From Coccinella septempunctata (taxonomy: Eukaryota; Arthropoda; Insecta; Coleoptera; Coccinellidae), in assembly GCF_907165205.1 (NCBI RefSeq), contig NC_058194.1, positions 24,862,856 through 24,926,855 on the forward strand: a stretch of 64,000 bases of DNA, in the 5' to 3' direction. Of the stretch, positions 38,101 to 50,819 are shown one piece after another. The stretch's first letter is position 1. The number at the start of each line of letters is the position of its first letter. The translations under genes were made by a program, and so were the position numbers. The notes below the pieces were generated by a model. That model did not search any database and was not told the origin of the DNA. It saw nothing but the letters and a program-made list of their open reading frames with translations.

Positions 38101-39808
38101 AAATCATTTAATGAACATTTACCTTATCGAATGCCATTCCATTAAAAGTTCAACCAATAATCTGAACTGCATCCAAATTAAATTCAACCTTGACGTCTCT
38201 CAAACATTGCTTCAATGTCAATTGAATCGCCTAATGTCAAGAACCGTATTGCAAATTCCCTCAAATCCGAAAAATCAACAAAGCCGAAAATTTCGCATCG
38301 AAATTTTCCTGTTCCAGTAATAAATAAAAAAAATCACTTGGTCAAATAAACGCTATTATCTTAATGTTTATTTAATTCGAACATATCAGTCAGTGGTGCA
38401 AACTTTATTTAGGTGTCCAAGATCAGTGTTGAAGTCGTTATTTTATAAGGTTATCGGCGTACCATTTTATTGCATTATCATCGGGGCGATATTTGATTTG
38501 AGATCAATTTTAATTCTATTTTCACCAAGATATTACTTGCATTTGTCCGATAATTGCTCCGGTTTCGGGTAAATAAGTTGTACTGCGAAAAACAGGCAAG
38601 ATAAACAAAAACATGATTATTCGTAGAGCCTCTTATTTATTTCTCAAGTTCAGGGCCCCGGACAAGACGCCAAATTAGCGCCAGCTCTACGCGAAAAATA
38701 ACCAGAGTTGCAAATAATCCGCGCTTCTCGGCAGGAAAGAGAACAAAATTCCGTCAACTTCATATTATGTACCGCATGAAATCCAAACTTCCAAACAGAC
38801 CATTGGCATCTATCGTAGTAATCTTATCTAACAGTACCTTCAGTCGTCCTAGACAAGTAGGGGAATAGGAAACAAATAAATTACTACTACTGCGTCTAGC
38901 TAGACTCGCGAGCCTAGCAAGTTGATGCATCATCGTCCGGTAGTAATGTTTTCTAGGATAGGTCAGTTAGATGTTTATAGTTCGCTGGTTTCCAGGCCGT
39001 TGAAGGAGCTGGTTTGTTGATCAACGGGTGTACAATTACACGAGGAATTCAGATTGTCTTGTTGTCACTATAATATTGTGCGACTTGGAATCAATCACAT
39101 AATGGTAACGCACGTGCTGCATTTTATTCCGTTCAGAAGTGGACACAGTACACTTGGGTTTATGACAGAGAATTCGGTTAACAAAAATAAATGGTTGAAC
39201 AACTTAAAACTTGGCGGGGCTTGAAGGGGATTACCGTCTAACTTTTGGGTTATTATTATCAGCACTTGTCGTTCTTTTTGTTCGTCTTATTCTTCTTAAT
39301 ATAACTCTTTTAGTTTTTATTTATTCTTCCTCTGTAAATTCGACTATGTGAACTTTGAACCAATTCGACCACACATTCGTGCATGGAAAATCAGCTTTTA
39401 CGAGCAGTAGAAAAGACAATCTTTTTTACTCAATTACCTATGGCCTTACACTTTGTCATTGTTTTTCATACTTTTTGTAAAGAAACTGTACACGAGCCTA
39501 AGTCCAGAAAACCCTCCTACTTACCCAATTAAATGAAAATAAGCTAGACAATTTTTTTAACATTATTTTCAATGAATGTGCATTGAAGAACCTTTAGGCG
39601 TATCAATATTCATCAACTGAATACTTGTTTTTTATCTAACCCAAGACTAGTACCTAAATCTTAGAAATATGAATTATATCCACCTGCAATGGTCCATTCC
39701 TCTAACATAAATACATGGAATGGCAATTGAAGTGCTACGAATGCATTTGTTGTGCTACACACATTCGATGCTTCTGTGTCTAGGTCGACACTAAGGCAGT
39801 GGTGTAAA
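35197..39808. other. E74 intron, largely featureless
   Basis: AT-rich, no exons or elements recognised. A CG-richer patch lies at about 38,640-39,130. Confidence 0.5.
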
Positions 39809-40506
39809 TTATATAAATTTATATACGTCTATGCCTTTTCGTATGGTATTTTTTTTGTTTAGCAGGGGGAAAATCTGCAAATCAGACGAACCACCCTCTC
39901 CTGAGGGGAAACAAGTGTGAGGATTCTCACTCTCCTGAGCTCGAGACCCACTAAAAACCCTTAACTGCTTCTTGAATATTGGTTCCGGGCATTTGGCTAT
40001 AAACCGTTCATCTCTTAGTCGGTTTTCTTCTCGCACACTATCATGCTGGGATTTATGTGTTTATCCTCTATAGGGTAACACTTTATTGGATTTTTATGTT
40101 CTTATTTTAATCTCTTCAATTGATCTCTTGGTCTCCTTCGGTAAATTCGCATTCTCCTTTTGTCTTCCTCTGGGTCGTAGTCCACTAGTCTCCTGAGTTC
40201 TTGATTTGGATGGTTTTTCGCTGTTTCGAATAATTTCTCTGCTTTTCTGTTCATGAATTCCGTTGTGGTTTCCCGTTTTAGGACCCTATAAATCTGTCTA
40301 TTCCTGACAAACCAAGGTGCATCTATTGCACATCGTAGCAGCTTGTTGTCAGTGGCCTGAATTCTTTTGATGTCGCTCTTTGCCGCGAAACCCCAGGCAA
40401 CTGATCCATAAGTCAGTTGAGGCCTAGCAACGGCTTTGATTATCTTCAATTTTGTCTCTTTCGACATGTGGCTTCTTCTTCCTATTAGAGGGTAGAGTCT
40501 ATTCAT
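39809..40506 (-). mobile_element. 5'-truncated non-LTR retrotransposon (Jockey-like LINE)
   Basis: The frame 40,506-40,102 (minus) encodes the last 134 residues of a reverse-transcriptase ORF2. It reads LYPLIGRRSHMSKETKLKII, then RPQLTYGSVAWG, then NKLLRCAIDAPWFVRN, which is the thumb/C-terminal signature of Jockey-clade LINEs. It stops at 40,102 and the remainder down to about 39,809 is likely 3' UTR. The upstream edge near 40,510-40,530 (a T run, gctttttttttcg) is the truncation point. The retained frame is intact over its length, suggesting a fairly recent insertion. Confidence 0.85.
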
Positions 40507-40639
40507 CGCTGCTTTTTTTTTCGTATGGAAAATTGATGTGACAATGATGTCAGAGTCAAATATCTCAATTGTGATTGGTGACAGTAAGCAACTATCCCAC
40601 TCCAGTCTTTGGACAACAACAAATATTTATTTTCCATTC

Positions 40640-41150
40640 CTTGTGTCTATGTTCCAAGGGTCCATTTGTGGTTTATATCTAAAAAGCGGCGAAAATCTTG
40701 GATCGCCCAATTTTTGAGGGGCTTGCGCGCGTATTGCAAGACCTGTCGAGAGACATTTATTACCGCTACCAGAATGGTATGCGGTAAGTCACGCATAGAA
40801 CATTTCCTGTTGCGACAACCTACATTGTCTGTCGCTTCCGAGTATTCGCGAAAAAAGCGCTAAACATAACCGTGGCCAGCACTGCAATGGAGGCTAATGG
40901 CTGCTGCATCTCCGTAACTCGGCTCGCGGTCACTGGTTCATCGACTCTATTTGCGACTTTCCGCAAACTGAAGGTCATCCCGGCCGCTGCAGTTACATAC
41001 GCTCCTCCATCATCCATTCTTCTTCTTCCACCCTGTATGGGCATAGTGGAATAACTGCTCCGATGCCCGCATGTAGCGGCCGTTCTGCTGCATCTCTCCC
41101 GACGCTCTTCTGGTTTGGTTGTGATGGCTGGCATCGAGTTGCAGGAAAAA
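40640..41150. other. CpG-rich island with open frames on both strands
   Basis: It contrasts sharply with the AT-rich surroundings (gcttgcgcgcgtattgc, tgtagcggccgttctg). Frames of 60 codons (+, 40,872-41,054, MASTAMEANGCCISVTRLAV...) and 104 codons (-, 41,134-40,820) overlap; neither has convincing splice sites and I recognise neither. Possible readings are an intronic promoter, conserved enhancer, inserted gene fragment or transposon piece. Confidence 0.35.
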
Positions 41151-42486
41151 AGTAATTAAATGCTTCAGGAAATGGTATTGCATTCCATCGCAGTTGAGCT
41201 AGGAGCTCAACTCGCCAACAGACTGAAAGCCAGCGTAGGGACTACGACTCCACGGAAAAAGTACCTTGAACTCGCATAATTATAACAGTTTTTCCAGAAA
41301 AACCATTTCAGTATCTTAGAGCTCGTATATACTCGGTTTTTTTCCTAGAAATGAATATATCGATAATCCCTTTTATGACTCCATCTTAATGATCCATAAT
41401 CGTCTCAGTTGTTCGATTCAACATTAACGACCACTGTTTTTATGTTGATGATAAGATATTTTCGCCATTTCTTCTAAACAAAAAAAATCCATTAATTTCC
41501 TCGGAATATGAAAAAAATCTTCACGAGAAGATTCTGTGCGAAAACTTGCTGATCCATCAAGAGAGAACTCCTCGTGAGTATAAAGGAAAGCATTGCCAAC
41601 TTGGCGACAAAAAGAATCTTAAGAATCTCTTCAATAAGACCTACTGTTTTTCAACCGTAGGTATGTACAAGTCTTTCTCGAACAGTTTCTACTATTGTCT
41701 TCTATTTTATTTTATTTTTTTGATCTGATAGATTCACTCTTCAACATTATAATATTAATCAAAAAAATTTAATCGGGAAACTATTTTTTTCTATCTTCTT
41801 CCTACGTCAACAGCAATTTCCTCGATAAAAAGCCTCAGCATTAATCCGTTCATCGCATTTGGAACTGCATATTTTCCACCATCTCGGTTGTATCACATGC
41901 TCACAGACCGTGGAGTAATGGCTTAAAGACCAATACAAGTATAAAATGATGTCTGCCCGAGTCTGCGATTTAAATACATCTCTACACTTGAAATTGAGGA
42001 AGTGAAAGCGCCAAGTTAAATATAAAAATAAACCAATTTAATGAGATTTGTTGCCGCCGATCTCCACTTATTCGCTTGGAACAGGAAATTTGAAATTCGC
42101 TTTTATCGAAGGCTGGAAGTTCGTTTCCGTTAGCTAAATGACTATGTGCCGTCTGCATTTATACGTCTTTTTTCTTCATTATCTTTATGACAGTTTGAAA
42201 CGATCCTAGGTATTCATGTGTGAAATATCGATTTTGTTCAATGTTTTTTTTGAGGTGGAGGAATTCTGTGCTCATGAGATGTTATCGAATTTCCCATTAA
42301 TATTCCTGTGGCGGATAGTTCATCGAAGAAGAAACTTCATATATTTTTATTTGTATAAACTAATAGATCAATCTCTTTTGGCATGATCAAAATAGTATGA
42401 AAACGTCTTGGCTGCTATATTTTTAATGTAGGAAATGCCAATGGCTATCATTTTTGTTTATTCTTCATTATGATACTTCATTCTCA
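41151..42486. other. E74 intron; weak ratchet-like site at 41,660
   Basis: The only notable site is ctgtttttcaaccgtag|gtatgt (AG at 41,659-41,660), an acceptor next to a donor. It is a poorer match to the recursive-splicing consensus than the one at 4,218. No gene was found. Confidence 0.3.
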
Positions 42487-42666
42487 TTACAGTGACTATA
42501 TACCCCACACAGTGGCGACATAGGCTGTCTTATTTTCTATTGGTTGATCCGCCATGTTTTATCGGACGTCAAAATGACTGGTATTTGCATAGAATTTCTA
42601 ACATGGCGGATTTTTGACAGTTTTATGACCAGTTGTCGCCACTATGGATGTATATAGTCACTGTAA
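42487..42666. mobile_element. 180-bp TIR MITE with nested hairpin
   Basis: TTACAGTGACTATATAC and GTATATAGTCACTGTAA are perfect 17-bp inverted ends. TTCTCA lies immediately outside both (42,481-42,486 and 42,667-42,672), a likely 6-bp target duplication. A second pair of arms (CCGCCATGTT / AACATGGCGG) and a third (AGTGGCGACA / TGTCGCCACT) nest inside. Non-coding. Confidence 0.85.
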
Positions 42667-42672
42667 TTCTCA

Positions 42673-45600
42673 TCATAATATAGCGCCACCTACCTCACAT
42701 CATCGAAATTCCTTATGAAGTAACGGATGATACCTATCCCATCATAATCCTTTCAATGAGGCGGAAGACAATCTGGTTTGTTTTTCATCGAAAAAGTGTA
42801 TGAAAATAATACAAGGTAATGGAGATCCAACGTGACCAGATTGTGGTGTACATAGTAGTCCTTCTACATTTGCCAATGAGCGAATGGTTGTTAAATTACT
42901 TCGAACTGTTAATTTTCTTACTAGAACTTGTGAATGGAAAGTTTCTGATTTTTGTTGCTGTGTGGGTACTTAAAATTGGTCCATCAAAAACGTTCACTTT
43001 CTTCACTTTTCTAAGTGAGTAGGTACCTTGTACCTTCCTATCAAACTCTTCTTGTGATGTGTGAAGGTGTATTTTGCCTCATTATATTCTAGCGAATGCA
43101 CTGAAAAGGAAATTTTAAAATTTTTAAAACAAGTTGAAAGTCACGCAACTGTCAAAATCATTTTTTTGATGAATTTGCAGCCCCGCTTTCCAGTTCAATC
43201 TAAACATCTCAAATATGCGCCCACCAACTGCTATAAAAGTTGATAGACACTGCAAATTAGATTCTTGTAATTATTGTCCGTCACTCCATTTTGATCAGTT
43301 GAATATAATTTGAGTAGATCATCAATAATGATGATATTTCATATTAATCGAGAAAGTATGAAATTTCTCCCATTATTCACTCATAATACCCTGTATAACC
43401 TATTGTTATTTCAATGGTAGAGAGAAATTTCTAAGAAAAATTGAAATTACGGATGCACGGATGAGACGTGATTTGCGATTCCTCCTCCAGTACGCCCCTG
43501 ATCAGACCTTGGTCCGGACGGTCACCCCAAAAGCCTCCCGCCCCTCCAGACACGGCCCACTCTCCAGCACTTGCAATGATATAATTATAACTATTGCACA
43601 TGCGCCCGTCATATGACCTTCACTACTTGCACTTGCCATCTTATATGCGCTTCTTTTTTTGTTTTCGTAACGTTGGCGACCGGAAATTGCTGATTGCGTG
43701 CAATTGTTTTTCTCTTCTTCACTTGGGGCCTGAAAAATGTGATTTATAAAGTTATTGATACGGCTTTATTAATTATCATTCATTAGATTTTTTTGCGTTG
43801 CCTATTACGGCTCCCCGGACGGGGTCTGTTTTGCTCTTGTTTTGTTTTTGTGTGGTATTCCGTTTCTAGAAAGCTGTATCAGATTCGATCCGCATTTTGC
43901 TTTCGCTACTTCGCCAGTTACTGGAGCTGCCCTTTTGAAATTCTACAAGCTGCTGTACGGTTCTTTTTATTCCATGCAGGCCTGGGAAGCGAACATTTTT
44001 CTTCTTTTTGAATAAAATGATGTTTGTCTAGGTAGGGAAGTTGTTTTTCCGGTTAAAGTTATCAGTGAAGGACTTATCCTTTGTTTTCCAATATCCGTTA
44101 TATTCCTTGATGGCAAGCATTCCCTTCGAATGTTGTTTCGGCACATACTCAGGTTATTTTTCTTCAAGTTGACGCAAACTGCTTATAACGTTTGTTACAT
44201 TCGCCATGGTTCTTTGTACTAGGTAACCTACTCTTTTTTTATTTGAGGATGAAAAACCCATGTTTATAGGGTTCATGGGTCATTTCTTAAGGAAATTTCG
44301 GATCATCTGACTTTGACACAACCGCCATTTTGCCTGAGGGGCAAACTAGTGTTTTTGTGATTTCGTTTTTATGAATCCTCATGAATTTTCTGAGGAATAT
44401 ATCGTTCAAAGAATATTATTTATCTCATAATTCTGATATGAAGGTGTGGTATGAGAAAAACTATTATTGACAATGTTGACTCGTGCAATAAGAAGGTTTG
44501 TGATCATAGATGTCATAGATGGTTTGTTTGCCCCTCAGCGTTACCTCAATCCGGAATATACAACTGCAGAAAGCAGAGGATGAAGAAAATCGAGTCCAAA
44601 TTAAAAAACGGCCCAGGCAGTGACGCGTTTTTGGAGGGTATCAGAATATACAGCATTAGACATCATTTTGCCTATTTCGTGCCGTGCCTAACCTAAAATT
44701 TATACATTGCATTGCTCAAGGTCCCGCGCTCATCACATTCATGCACGATGTATGCAGGATGACAATTTTCGCGAGACAAAAGAATCGAATTAGAGGGCGT
44801 TCCGGACTAAAGACGAACCCAGACAAGGGATTACCTGAACCAAACGCGTGACAATGTCATGGGGCCGTTGATCTCGAAACGGGTCCGTATAAGAAAGCGA
44901 GTGGCCCATCCGAAAAAAGATAAGAGACGGTATAATTTGCACACAAAGAGAAGGAAACTGCATTGCGAAATCGGCAGAGGCGCGAGGAATATAGGGACTG
45001 TCTATTCTATCTGATCTTGGTCCTCGTCTTGGTCCCTAAGCGACCTAAGTTGAACTATGACTGGTGAACATGATATATGTCCCCAAAAATTTGCAGCCAT
45101 CATCATTTTGGTTCTTTCCAGATTATGTGCCATAACTGCATATTAATTATAAAATTGGTATCAGCAGCCCCCGTTAGAACGGGTGTGTAAAGTTTGACTT
45201 CCCTGCGGTTGGAAGTTTTAAGAATTGGCGTTTTTCAAGAAGAATTTAACCTGGATCATGGCCGATGTTGTGAACATAAAAAATATCGAAAAAAATTACT
45301 ACTTTGCCGCCGGAAGCTCAGACAGATCCGACCATACGCCCAGGTATCCAAGCAAAGGACCATACAGACATGCATGCTCGTGAATGCGACAGGTCTAATT
45401 GATACCATTACAACAATCGTGCCCCATTCATCTCTGCCGATTAAGCCAATCGATCTCGATTTGCGAACGAATAATGGCGCATTAGTTGACTGTAGTCTCG
45501 ATGGAACGTGAATGCACCGCGAATATCTGCATCTATTCTTGCTGCTGCAAGGACAGGCTCGGTTGAAGGTTACCGACAGATCGTCGTTTCCTGGTCAACG

Positions 45601-46296
45601 TTCTCACTTCCTCCTGTCCCCCTCGTCTTGCTGCTAGACTGGCGAAGAGCGCCATCACAGAATTACACCATTCCCTGGAGGATTCACTGAAAATTTGCAT
45701 CACTTCTCCTGAATCTTTCCCAGAGAAGCAGTCGTTCAGACTATTCCATCTTAAATGCCTGGAATCCTGAGGGACAATAATATATATAATATATAAATAT
45801 ATTATATGATAGCAACTAAATCATTTGAACATTCTCGAACTACTGAACAAAAATTAAATATTGACACAAAATATACTACTTTTGTAACAAATATATATAT
45901 ATTTTTAATATTTGAACTCTGCTTTAGTCATATATGTTTCAAGAGATATTCAAGTTTGTGGGATGACCAAAACAAACTATCTGTTGGAAGTCAAATTATA
46001 TTTGTCTTGAAAACTATCCTTTGTTGAAACTTCTCGGTCGACAAAGGCATATAAAATTTTAAGGGCAATTGGTTTTTGTCAGTTCATTTAAATCATCAGA
46101 TGTACAGAGCAAGCGCAGATATATTTCGACGTCCGCCAAAATATATGTGCACGTTCAGTTTTCTATACCATTCTGAACCGTACAGAAAACAAAACTATTT
46201 ATATAATTCCAGCGGCTCCTTGAATTTTTTTTTGAATTAAAAACTGATAATCAGTATATGGATGATCAAAATTAAAAGGTTCTTTTTTCCTTTCAG
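42673..46296. other. E74 intron; CG-richer tracts, no supported exon
   Basis: Tracts at about 43,450-43,720, 44,700-45,060 and 45,390-45,700 have raised G+C and could be regulatory. Frames in them (for example 105 codons at 45,194-45,511) lack known domains. Pure AT repeats lie at 45,780-45,900. The intron ends in the strong acceptor ttcttttttcctttcag. Confidence 0.4.
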
Positions 46297-46871
46297 TACC
46301 AGAAAACTACAACAGCTACCTTCTCCAACACCACCACGTCCAGCAGACTCAACATATGCATCACCACAATAGTATACCATCACCATTTACAACACCATCC
46401 CCCCCATCACCGACCATGAGGCACTCCATCCCAACATCAGTGATACAAGCAGCATCTTCAAGCGTCTACGACGATTCTTACATGCTTGGTTTCCCGCCTA
46501 GGAAAATAAAGAAAATCAAAAAACAGAGGATAGGTGAACCTGGATCTGTTAAAAGGAAAAGCCGAGAGGGGTCCACGACGTATCTATGGGAGTTCCTGTT
46601 GAAACTCCTCCAAGATCGAGAGTACTGTCCAAGATATATAAAGTGGACAAATAGGGAAAAAGGGGTTTTCAAGTTGGTCGACTCAAAAGCTGTATCCAGG
46701 TTATGGGGCATGCACAAGAACAAGCCAGATATGAATTACGAGACAATGGGCCGAGCTCTAAGGTACTACTACCAGAGAGGTATCCTAGCTAAAGTGGATG
46801 GCCAACGGTTAGTCTATCAATTTGTTGAGGTGCCCAAAGATATTGTAGAAATAGACTGTACGGGCGTGTGA
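46297..46871 (+). CDS. Eip74EF: Eip74EF (E74) terminal coding exon with ETS domain
   Basis: This 575-nt exon completes Ile with its first two bases, reads PENYNSYLLQHHHVQQTQHM, passes through a Ser/Pro-rich stretch and a basic patch (PPRKIKKIKKQRIG), then the full ETS winged-helix domain at about 46,572-46,823. The domain runs from TTYLWEFLLKLLQDREYCP through GVFKLVDSKAVSRLWGMHKN to recognition helix NYETMGRALRYYYQRG, with both DNA-contacting arginines of GRALRYYY present. It ends IDCTGV* at 46,871. The domain is nearly identical to what I recall of Drosophila E74 (ELF subfamily), which binds GGAA-core sites and acts in the ecdysone cascade at moulting and metamorphosis. I saw no truncation. 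Confidence 0.97.
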
Positions 46872-49640
46872 TCGAATTGAAATGGACGCACCAATGCTTC
46901 GATAGTACAACAAATAATTTAATTTATTAAGTAACAAAAAGTGTGAAAACATTAAATTTTATCCCTGTACATACGACTCAAAGAGAATATGCTGAGGACT
47001 TGACCTAATGAACAAGTTGACTGTGAAATTTTTACAACGAATAGGGTTCTAGTACCTCGTACAAGTTTACCAACTATGGACGATCTCATGGTATGTTGAA
47101 AGTGGTGAATTTTATGAAGAGAATGAGGACAACAATCCGATTGTGACTGTGAATTTTTAACATTGCGGTTGTGGATTTTTTTCCTGCCAAAGTTTTTTCC
47201 ATTTTGTACTTGCCCCTATATTCTCATTGCCCTGTTGATTACATCAACAATCATGTATTCACATATAATAAAAACTCGGAAAGCCTTGAACAGAATATAG
47301 ATTCAGTTCCACAGGCAAATCTCACAAAAAAAAATCATATTCTTAATATTGGGAAGTTTAACTAGAGATTCCTGAACAACTTGATGCATCACTTCTCGTT
47401 AATATCCATGAAAATATTTCGTCCAACCCTGAACAACTTTGAATTCCGACAAAAATATTTATGATAAAGTGTTTTGGTGACATGAAATAAATGACAAATT
47501 AAAGCAGAACTATTGAATACATATAATAAAAAGTTATCTGGTCCAAATATGTCAATTTTTCCAACTTTATTGCTCTTTGAAAGATTTTTTTATTTGAAAT
47601 AAATTTATTGTTGTTGGTAACCTAAAGAGATTTTTACTAGAACTAATGAACATGTGATCAGCAAAAATAAGGGAAATTAGTTTGTGTAGTGAAAAAGAAT
47701 GAAATTATAAATCGAATGACATGTGATAAGAAAGAGAGGAAAGGTATTTTGGTAGTATTTTCGACTGAGATGAATTTTTAGGAAATTGTTTAGGTGAAAA
47801 ATTATTGATACTATTTTTCATGGAATTGCTTAACTACATATTAAAGTCAGCACTGCATCAGAGCTTAATGAAAAGTCATATTTCATTATCAAAAGAAACC
47901 GAATTAAACTCATTTCAACATCTACAATATGTAAAAAAATTCTGTTGTGCATTAAGTAGAAGGGCAGCTGTATATTATAAATAATGGATCTATTGAATAT
48001 TAGAATCATTCTGAAATATTCATATTTTCGAATAAGTATTCATTGGATTTATTCAACTGAGAGTTAATATATTATCTTATGAAGTTTTTTATAATGATTG
48101 CTCAAAATTGAAATAAATCAAAGATATATGAAAAACATAAAAATATTATGTTTAAATAATATAAAAAAGTGGTTTCTCTAGGTATTTTATAATAAAATCT
48201 GGATTAATTTAGAAATGATGACGATCCCTTGCTTTGGATAATGTGATATGTTTAACTTCACTAGGGCCCATAATTCAGTGTAGAGTCCTGGAAATTTACT
48301 TTGTTCTAAAATTAGCAATTCTTCATCCAATTCAAATCAGTTGAGAAGTAAGTACACATAAGTAGAATTGCATTCTTTTTCTTCTTTGGGGCCCTAGTTT
48401 GAGGGTAGTTTGAGGTGCTCTTAATGGTTATGAGACTGGTTGGTGCCTGCATTAAATTGGTAGGGTTTCGAAGAGAAACGAGCACAAATATTTGAAATTT
48501 AGCTCTCTATATTCTTTTACAGAGTGTTTCAGGCAACTATTATCGGTTTTGATCTCAGATGTACACAGTAAAAGAATGAGAAGATTTCATCATTTATCAG
48601 TTTTCCATTTTCGTGTAATATTCAAAATATTGTACTTATGTTATTGGGTCCTGTGTTTTCTTGTAAACTATATTTTTAAGTGTACATTCTGTATAGTATT
48701 TATTCCATAATTTCGAATTTTAAAAAATTAGCTGTTTCATGATAAAAATATCAATTGTCAACTGAAAAAATAAATTTTGAATTTGAAATTAGTTCCCTGA
48801 TAAAATTTACGTTTCACTGCCAATTTTTCAGGTTTCATAAATTCTTTTCATCACATGAGTTTGTCATGAAACAAACTAGTTTAGTCCTTTGTAAATTTTG
48901 TTTTAACATTCTGTGATTGTAAGTTTAATTTTCCAAATTGTATCAAATTAATGTAATGGGTGTAAAACGTTGTACCTAAAGTCAAATGTGTCTTTAAAGA
49001 TAATCTAAACTCAGTGGGCAAATCAATATTGGAAATTCCCAGGTTTTCAACTCAGCGATGTTACATTTATGTGTAGATTCTATGTTGAAATTGAATTCAG
49101 GAAATCTAAAGCACAAAATAAACTGCATATTGAATATGAGTAAAATACAAGTTCAATCCAGGTAGCAAGCAAGCAAATTATCCGTTCGTCCAAAATATGT
49201 GATATCTGTCAATATCAAATCCTATTCACGTTAGCTCATTGAAATAGTTATATATTATCTTACTTGATTGTTAAATGGATGTTGAATGGTTGCATTTGTT
49301 TAGGTATTGGTTTCTTCACAAATATTTACGCGTTGTTTGAATATTCCTACTGTGCAGTAATAAGAAATTTTGTTGAATATGTAAATAATAGTTACAAAAA
49401 TTAAACATATTGTAATATTGGTGATACTGTCAAATGATAATTTCAGATTTTGTAAATATAGATCATTTTTATTATTACAAATTACCTACTGTAGATTTTA
49501 ATGAAATTTTATTGATTTTTAAACATTATTGTAAAAATTATACCTACCTATGTATAAGAACGAGGTACTTTTATTACCTATATAGTTTATTGTAATATTT
49601 TGTCTTTAATAAATATATATAAATCCAAGTCGCATCGTTC
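46872..49640 (+). other. Eip74EF: E74 3' untranslated region
   Basis: About 2.7 kb of AT-rich, non-coding sequence directly after the stop. Earlier AATAAA words occur, but a canonical AATAAA at 49,608-49,613 just before the sequence changes character is the probable distal end. ATTTA and TGTA words typical of unstable regulated messages are frequent, in keeping with a pulse-expressed early gene (inference). Confidence 0.65.
49608..49613 (+). terminator. Poly(A) signal, E74
   Basis: AATAAA at the end of the AT-rich 3' UTR; the last such word before the next locus. Confidence 0.6.
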
Positions 49641-49964
49641 TTGATCAAACCTATGCAATGTCCCAACCCATGGAGGTGTCCAACAAATGGGGGCCCTGAT
49701 CCTGATAAAAATAATGATTGAAGGATGGGTGGTCCGCACCAAAAATAGAAACTTGTTTTCTTACGTTTGCTCCTATATTGAATTTTCCTTTCGAAATTCT
49801 ACAAACGGCACAAGTAAAAAGATATACGACTAACTCCTTGTTGTTCACGCATTCGACAACTAGAGTTGGAGTCTGGAGTTGTTAAAATGTTGTCACAAAT
49901 GATCGCCTGTATAAAATATTTCCAGAATGGCCTATTCATCATACCGCCAAATCCAATGCGATTC
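49641..49964. other. Spacer between E74 and the TAF6L-like gene
   Basis: A 65-codon minus-strand frame (49,848-49,651, ending LLDTSMGWDIA) has no recognised relative or splice sites and is not called. Confidence 0.4.
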
Positions 49965-50153
49965 GTGTAAATGTACTGTCACTTGTCAGTATGATGTTCA
50001 CAATGTTGTGTAAATGTACTGTCACTTGTCAGTATGATGTTCACATTGTTGTGTAAATGTACTGTCACTTGTCAGTATGATGTTCACACGGTGTTGTGTA
50101 AATGTATTGTCACTTGTCAGTGTAAAGTTCACAATGACAAGTGACAGTACATT
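49965..50153. repeat. 43-bp minisatellite ending in an inverted copy
   Basis: The unit GTGTAAATGTACTGTCACTT, continuing GTCAGTATGATGTTCACAATGTT, is repeated at 49,965, 50,008, 50,051 (45 bp) and 50,096 (diverged, partial). Immediately after, 50,136-50,153 (GACAAGTGACAGTACATT) is the exact inverse of bases in units 1-3 and pairs with unit 4 (50,101-50,118) with one mismatch, so the array ends in a stem-loop. Confidence 0.9.
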
Positions 50154-50819
50154 CAAAACGTCACAGTTAACAATTTTTAGACCTAAGATCAATAATTTTC
50201 ATTGATCTGAGTTTAAGAGCCATTCATTGAGTTTAATATTTACAGCACAGAGGGGTGTCAGAATCTCAAGTATCAATTTTTAATCCGTGGGTGTCAGAAG
50301 TGTCAGAACATATTTGCCTGACATATGACAGAACTTATTTTGTCATTGTCAAAAATTGTAACAGTCTGTTATCAATGTTATCATAACATAAACAAAATTC
50401 AAGATTTGATGTGATGGTGATGGAACAACTATAACTATATTAAATAATTGTAAATGGAAAACGGAAAGAGTACCTGCTTGATATAAATTGGCCTTTTATA
50501 TTACTATTATGTTCGTGTTGTCTTTTAACAGATATTCACAATAATAAAGTGCTGAATTTTCAATTCGGTTAAATCCAATGGTGGTAATCTTTATGAAAAT
50601 TAGTGTAGGTATTCCGTAATTTCTTGGTAATTCCTGTCCTGAAGCCAAATGCAATGGATTTCCATTTTTTGAACAAAATATTGTGAATTGAATGGACATT
50701 GGATTTTCAGGTTGTGTTTTAACTGTTCCAACTCAGTATTTCATGTAATGGAAAGAATTTGATCGATATATATATAGAAAAAGATTTCTCAGTCACTGTT
50801 ATCCTATAAGCACCAGATT
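50154..50819. promoter_or_regulatory. Upstream region of the TAF6L-like gene
   Basis: Non-coding; the promoter presumably lies here. TATATATATAG sits at about 50,766-50,776, roughly 50 bp before the start codon. It is probably too close for a standard TATA box and may be chance. Confidence 0.3.

Noticed and set aside
39809..40036. 75-codon minus frame after the LINE ORF
   Set aside because: Treated as LINE 3' UTR; it lies downstream of the ORF2 stop and has no coding signature.
45194..45511. 105-codon plus-strand frame before the ETS exon
   Set aside because: No splice sites fitting E74 phase, no known motif.
49651..49848. 65-codon minus-strand frame just after the E74 poly(A) site
   Set aside because: No relative, no splice sites; too short to call.
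49965..50134. Possible CRISPR-like array
   Set aside because: Units are directly contiguous without unique spacers; this is a eukaryotic minisatellite.
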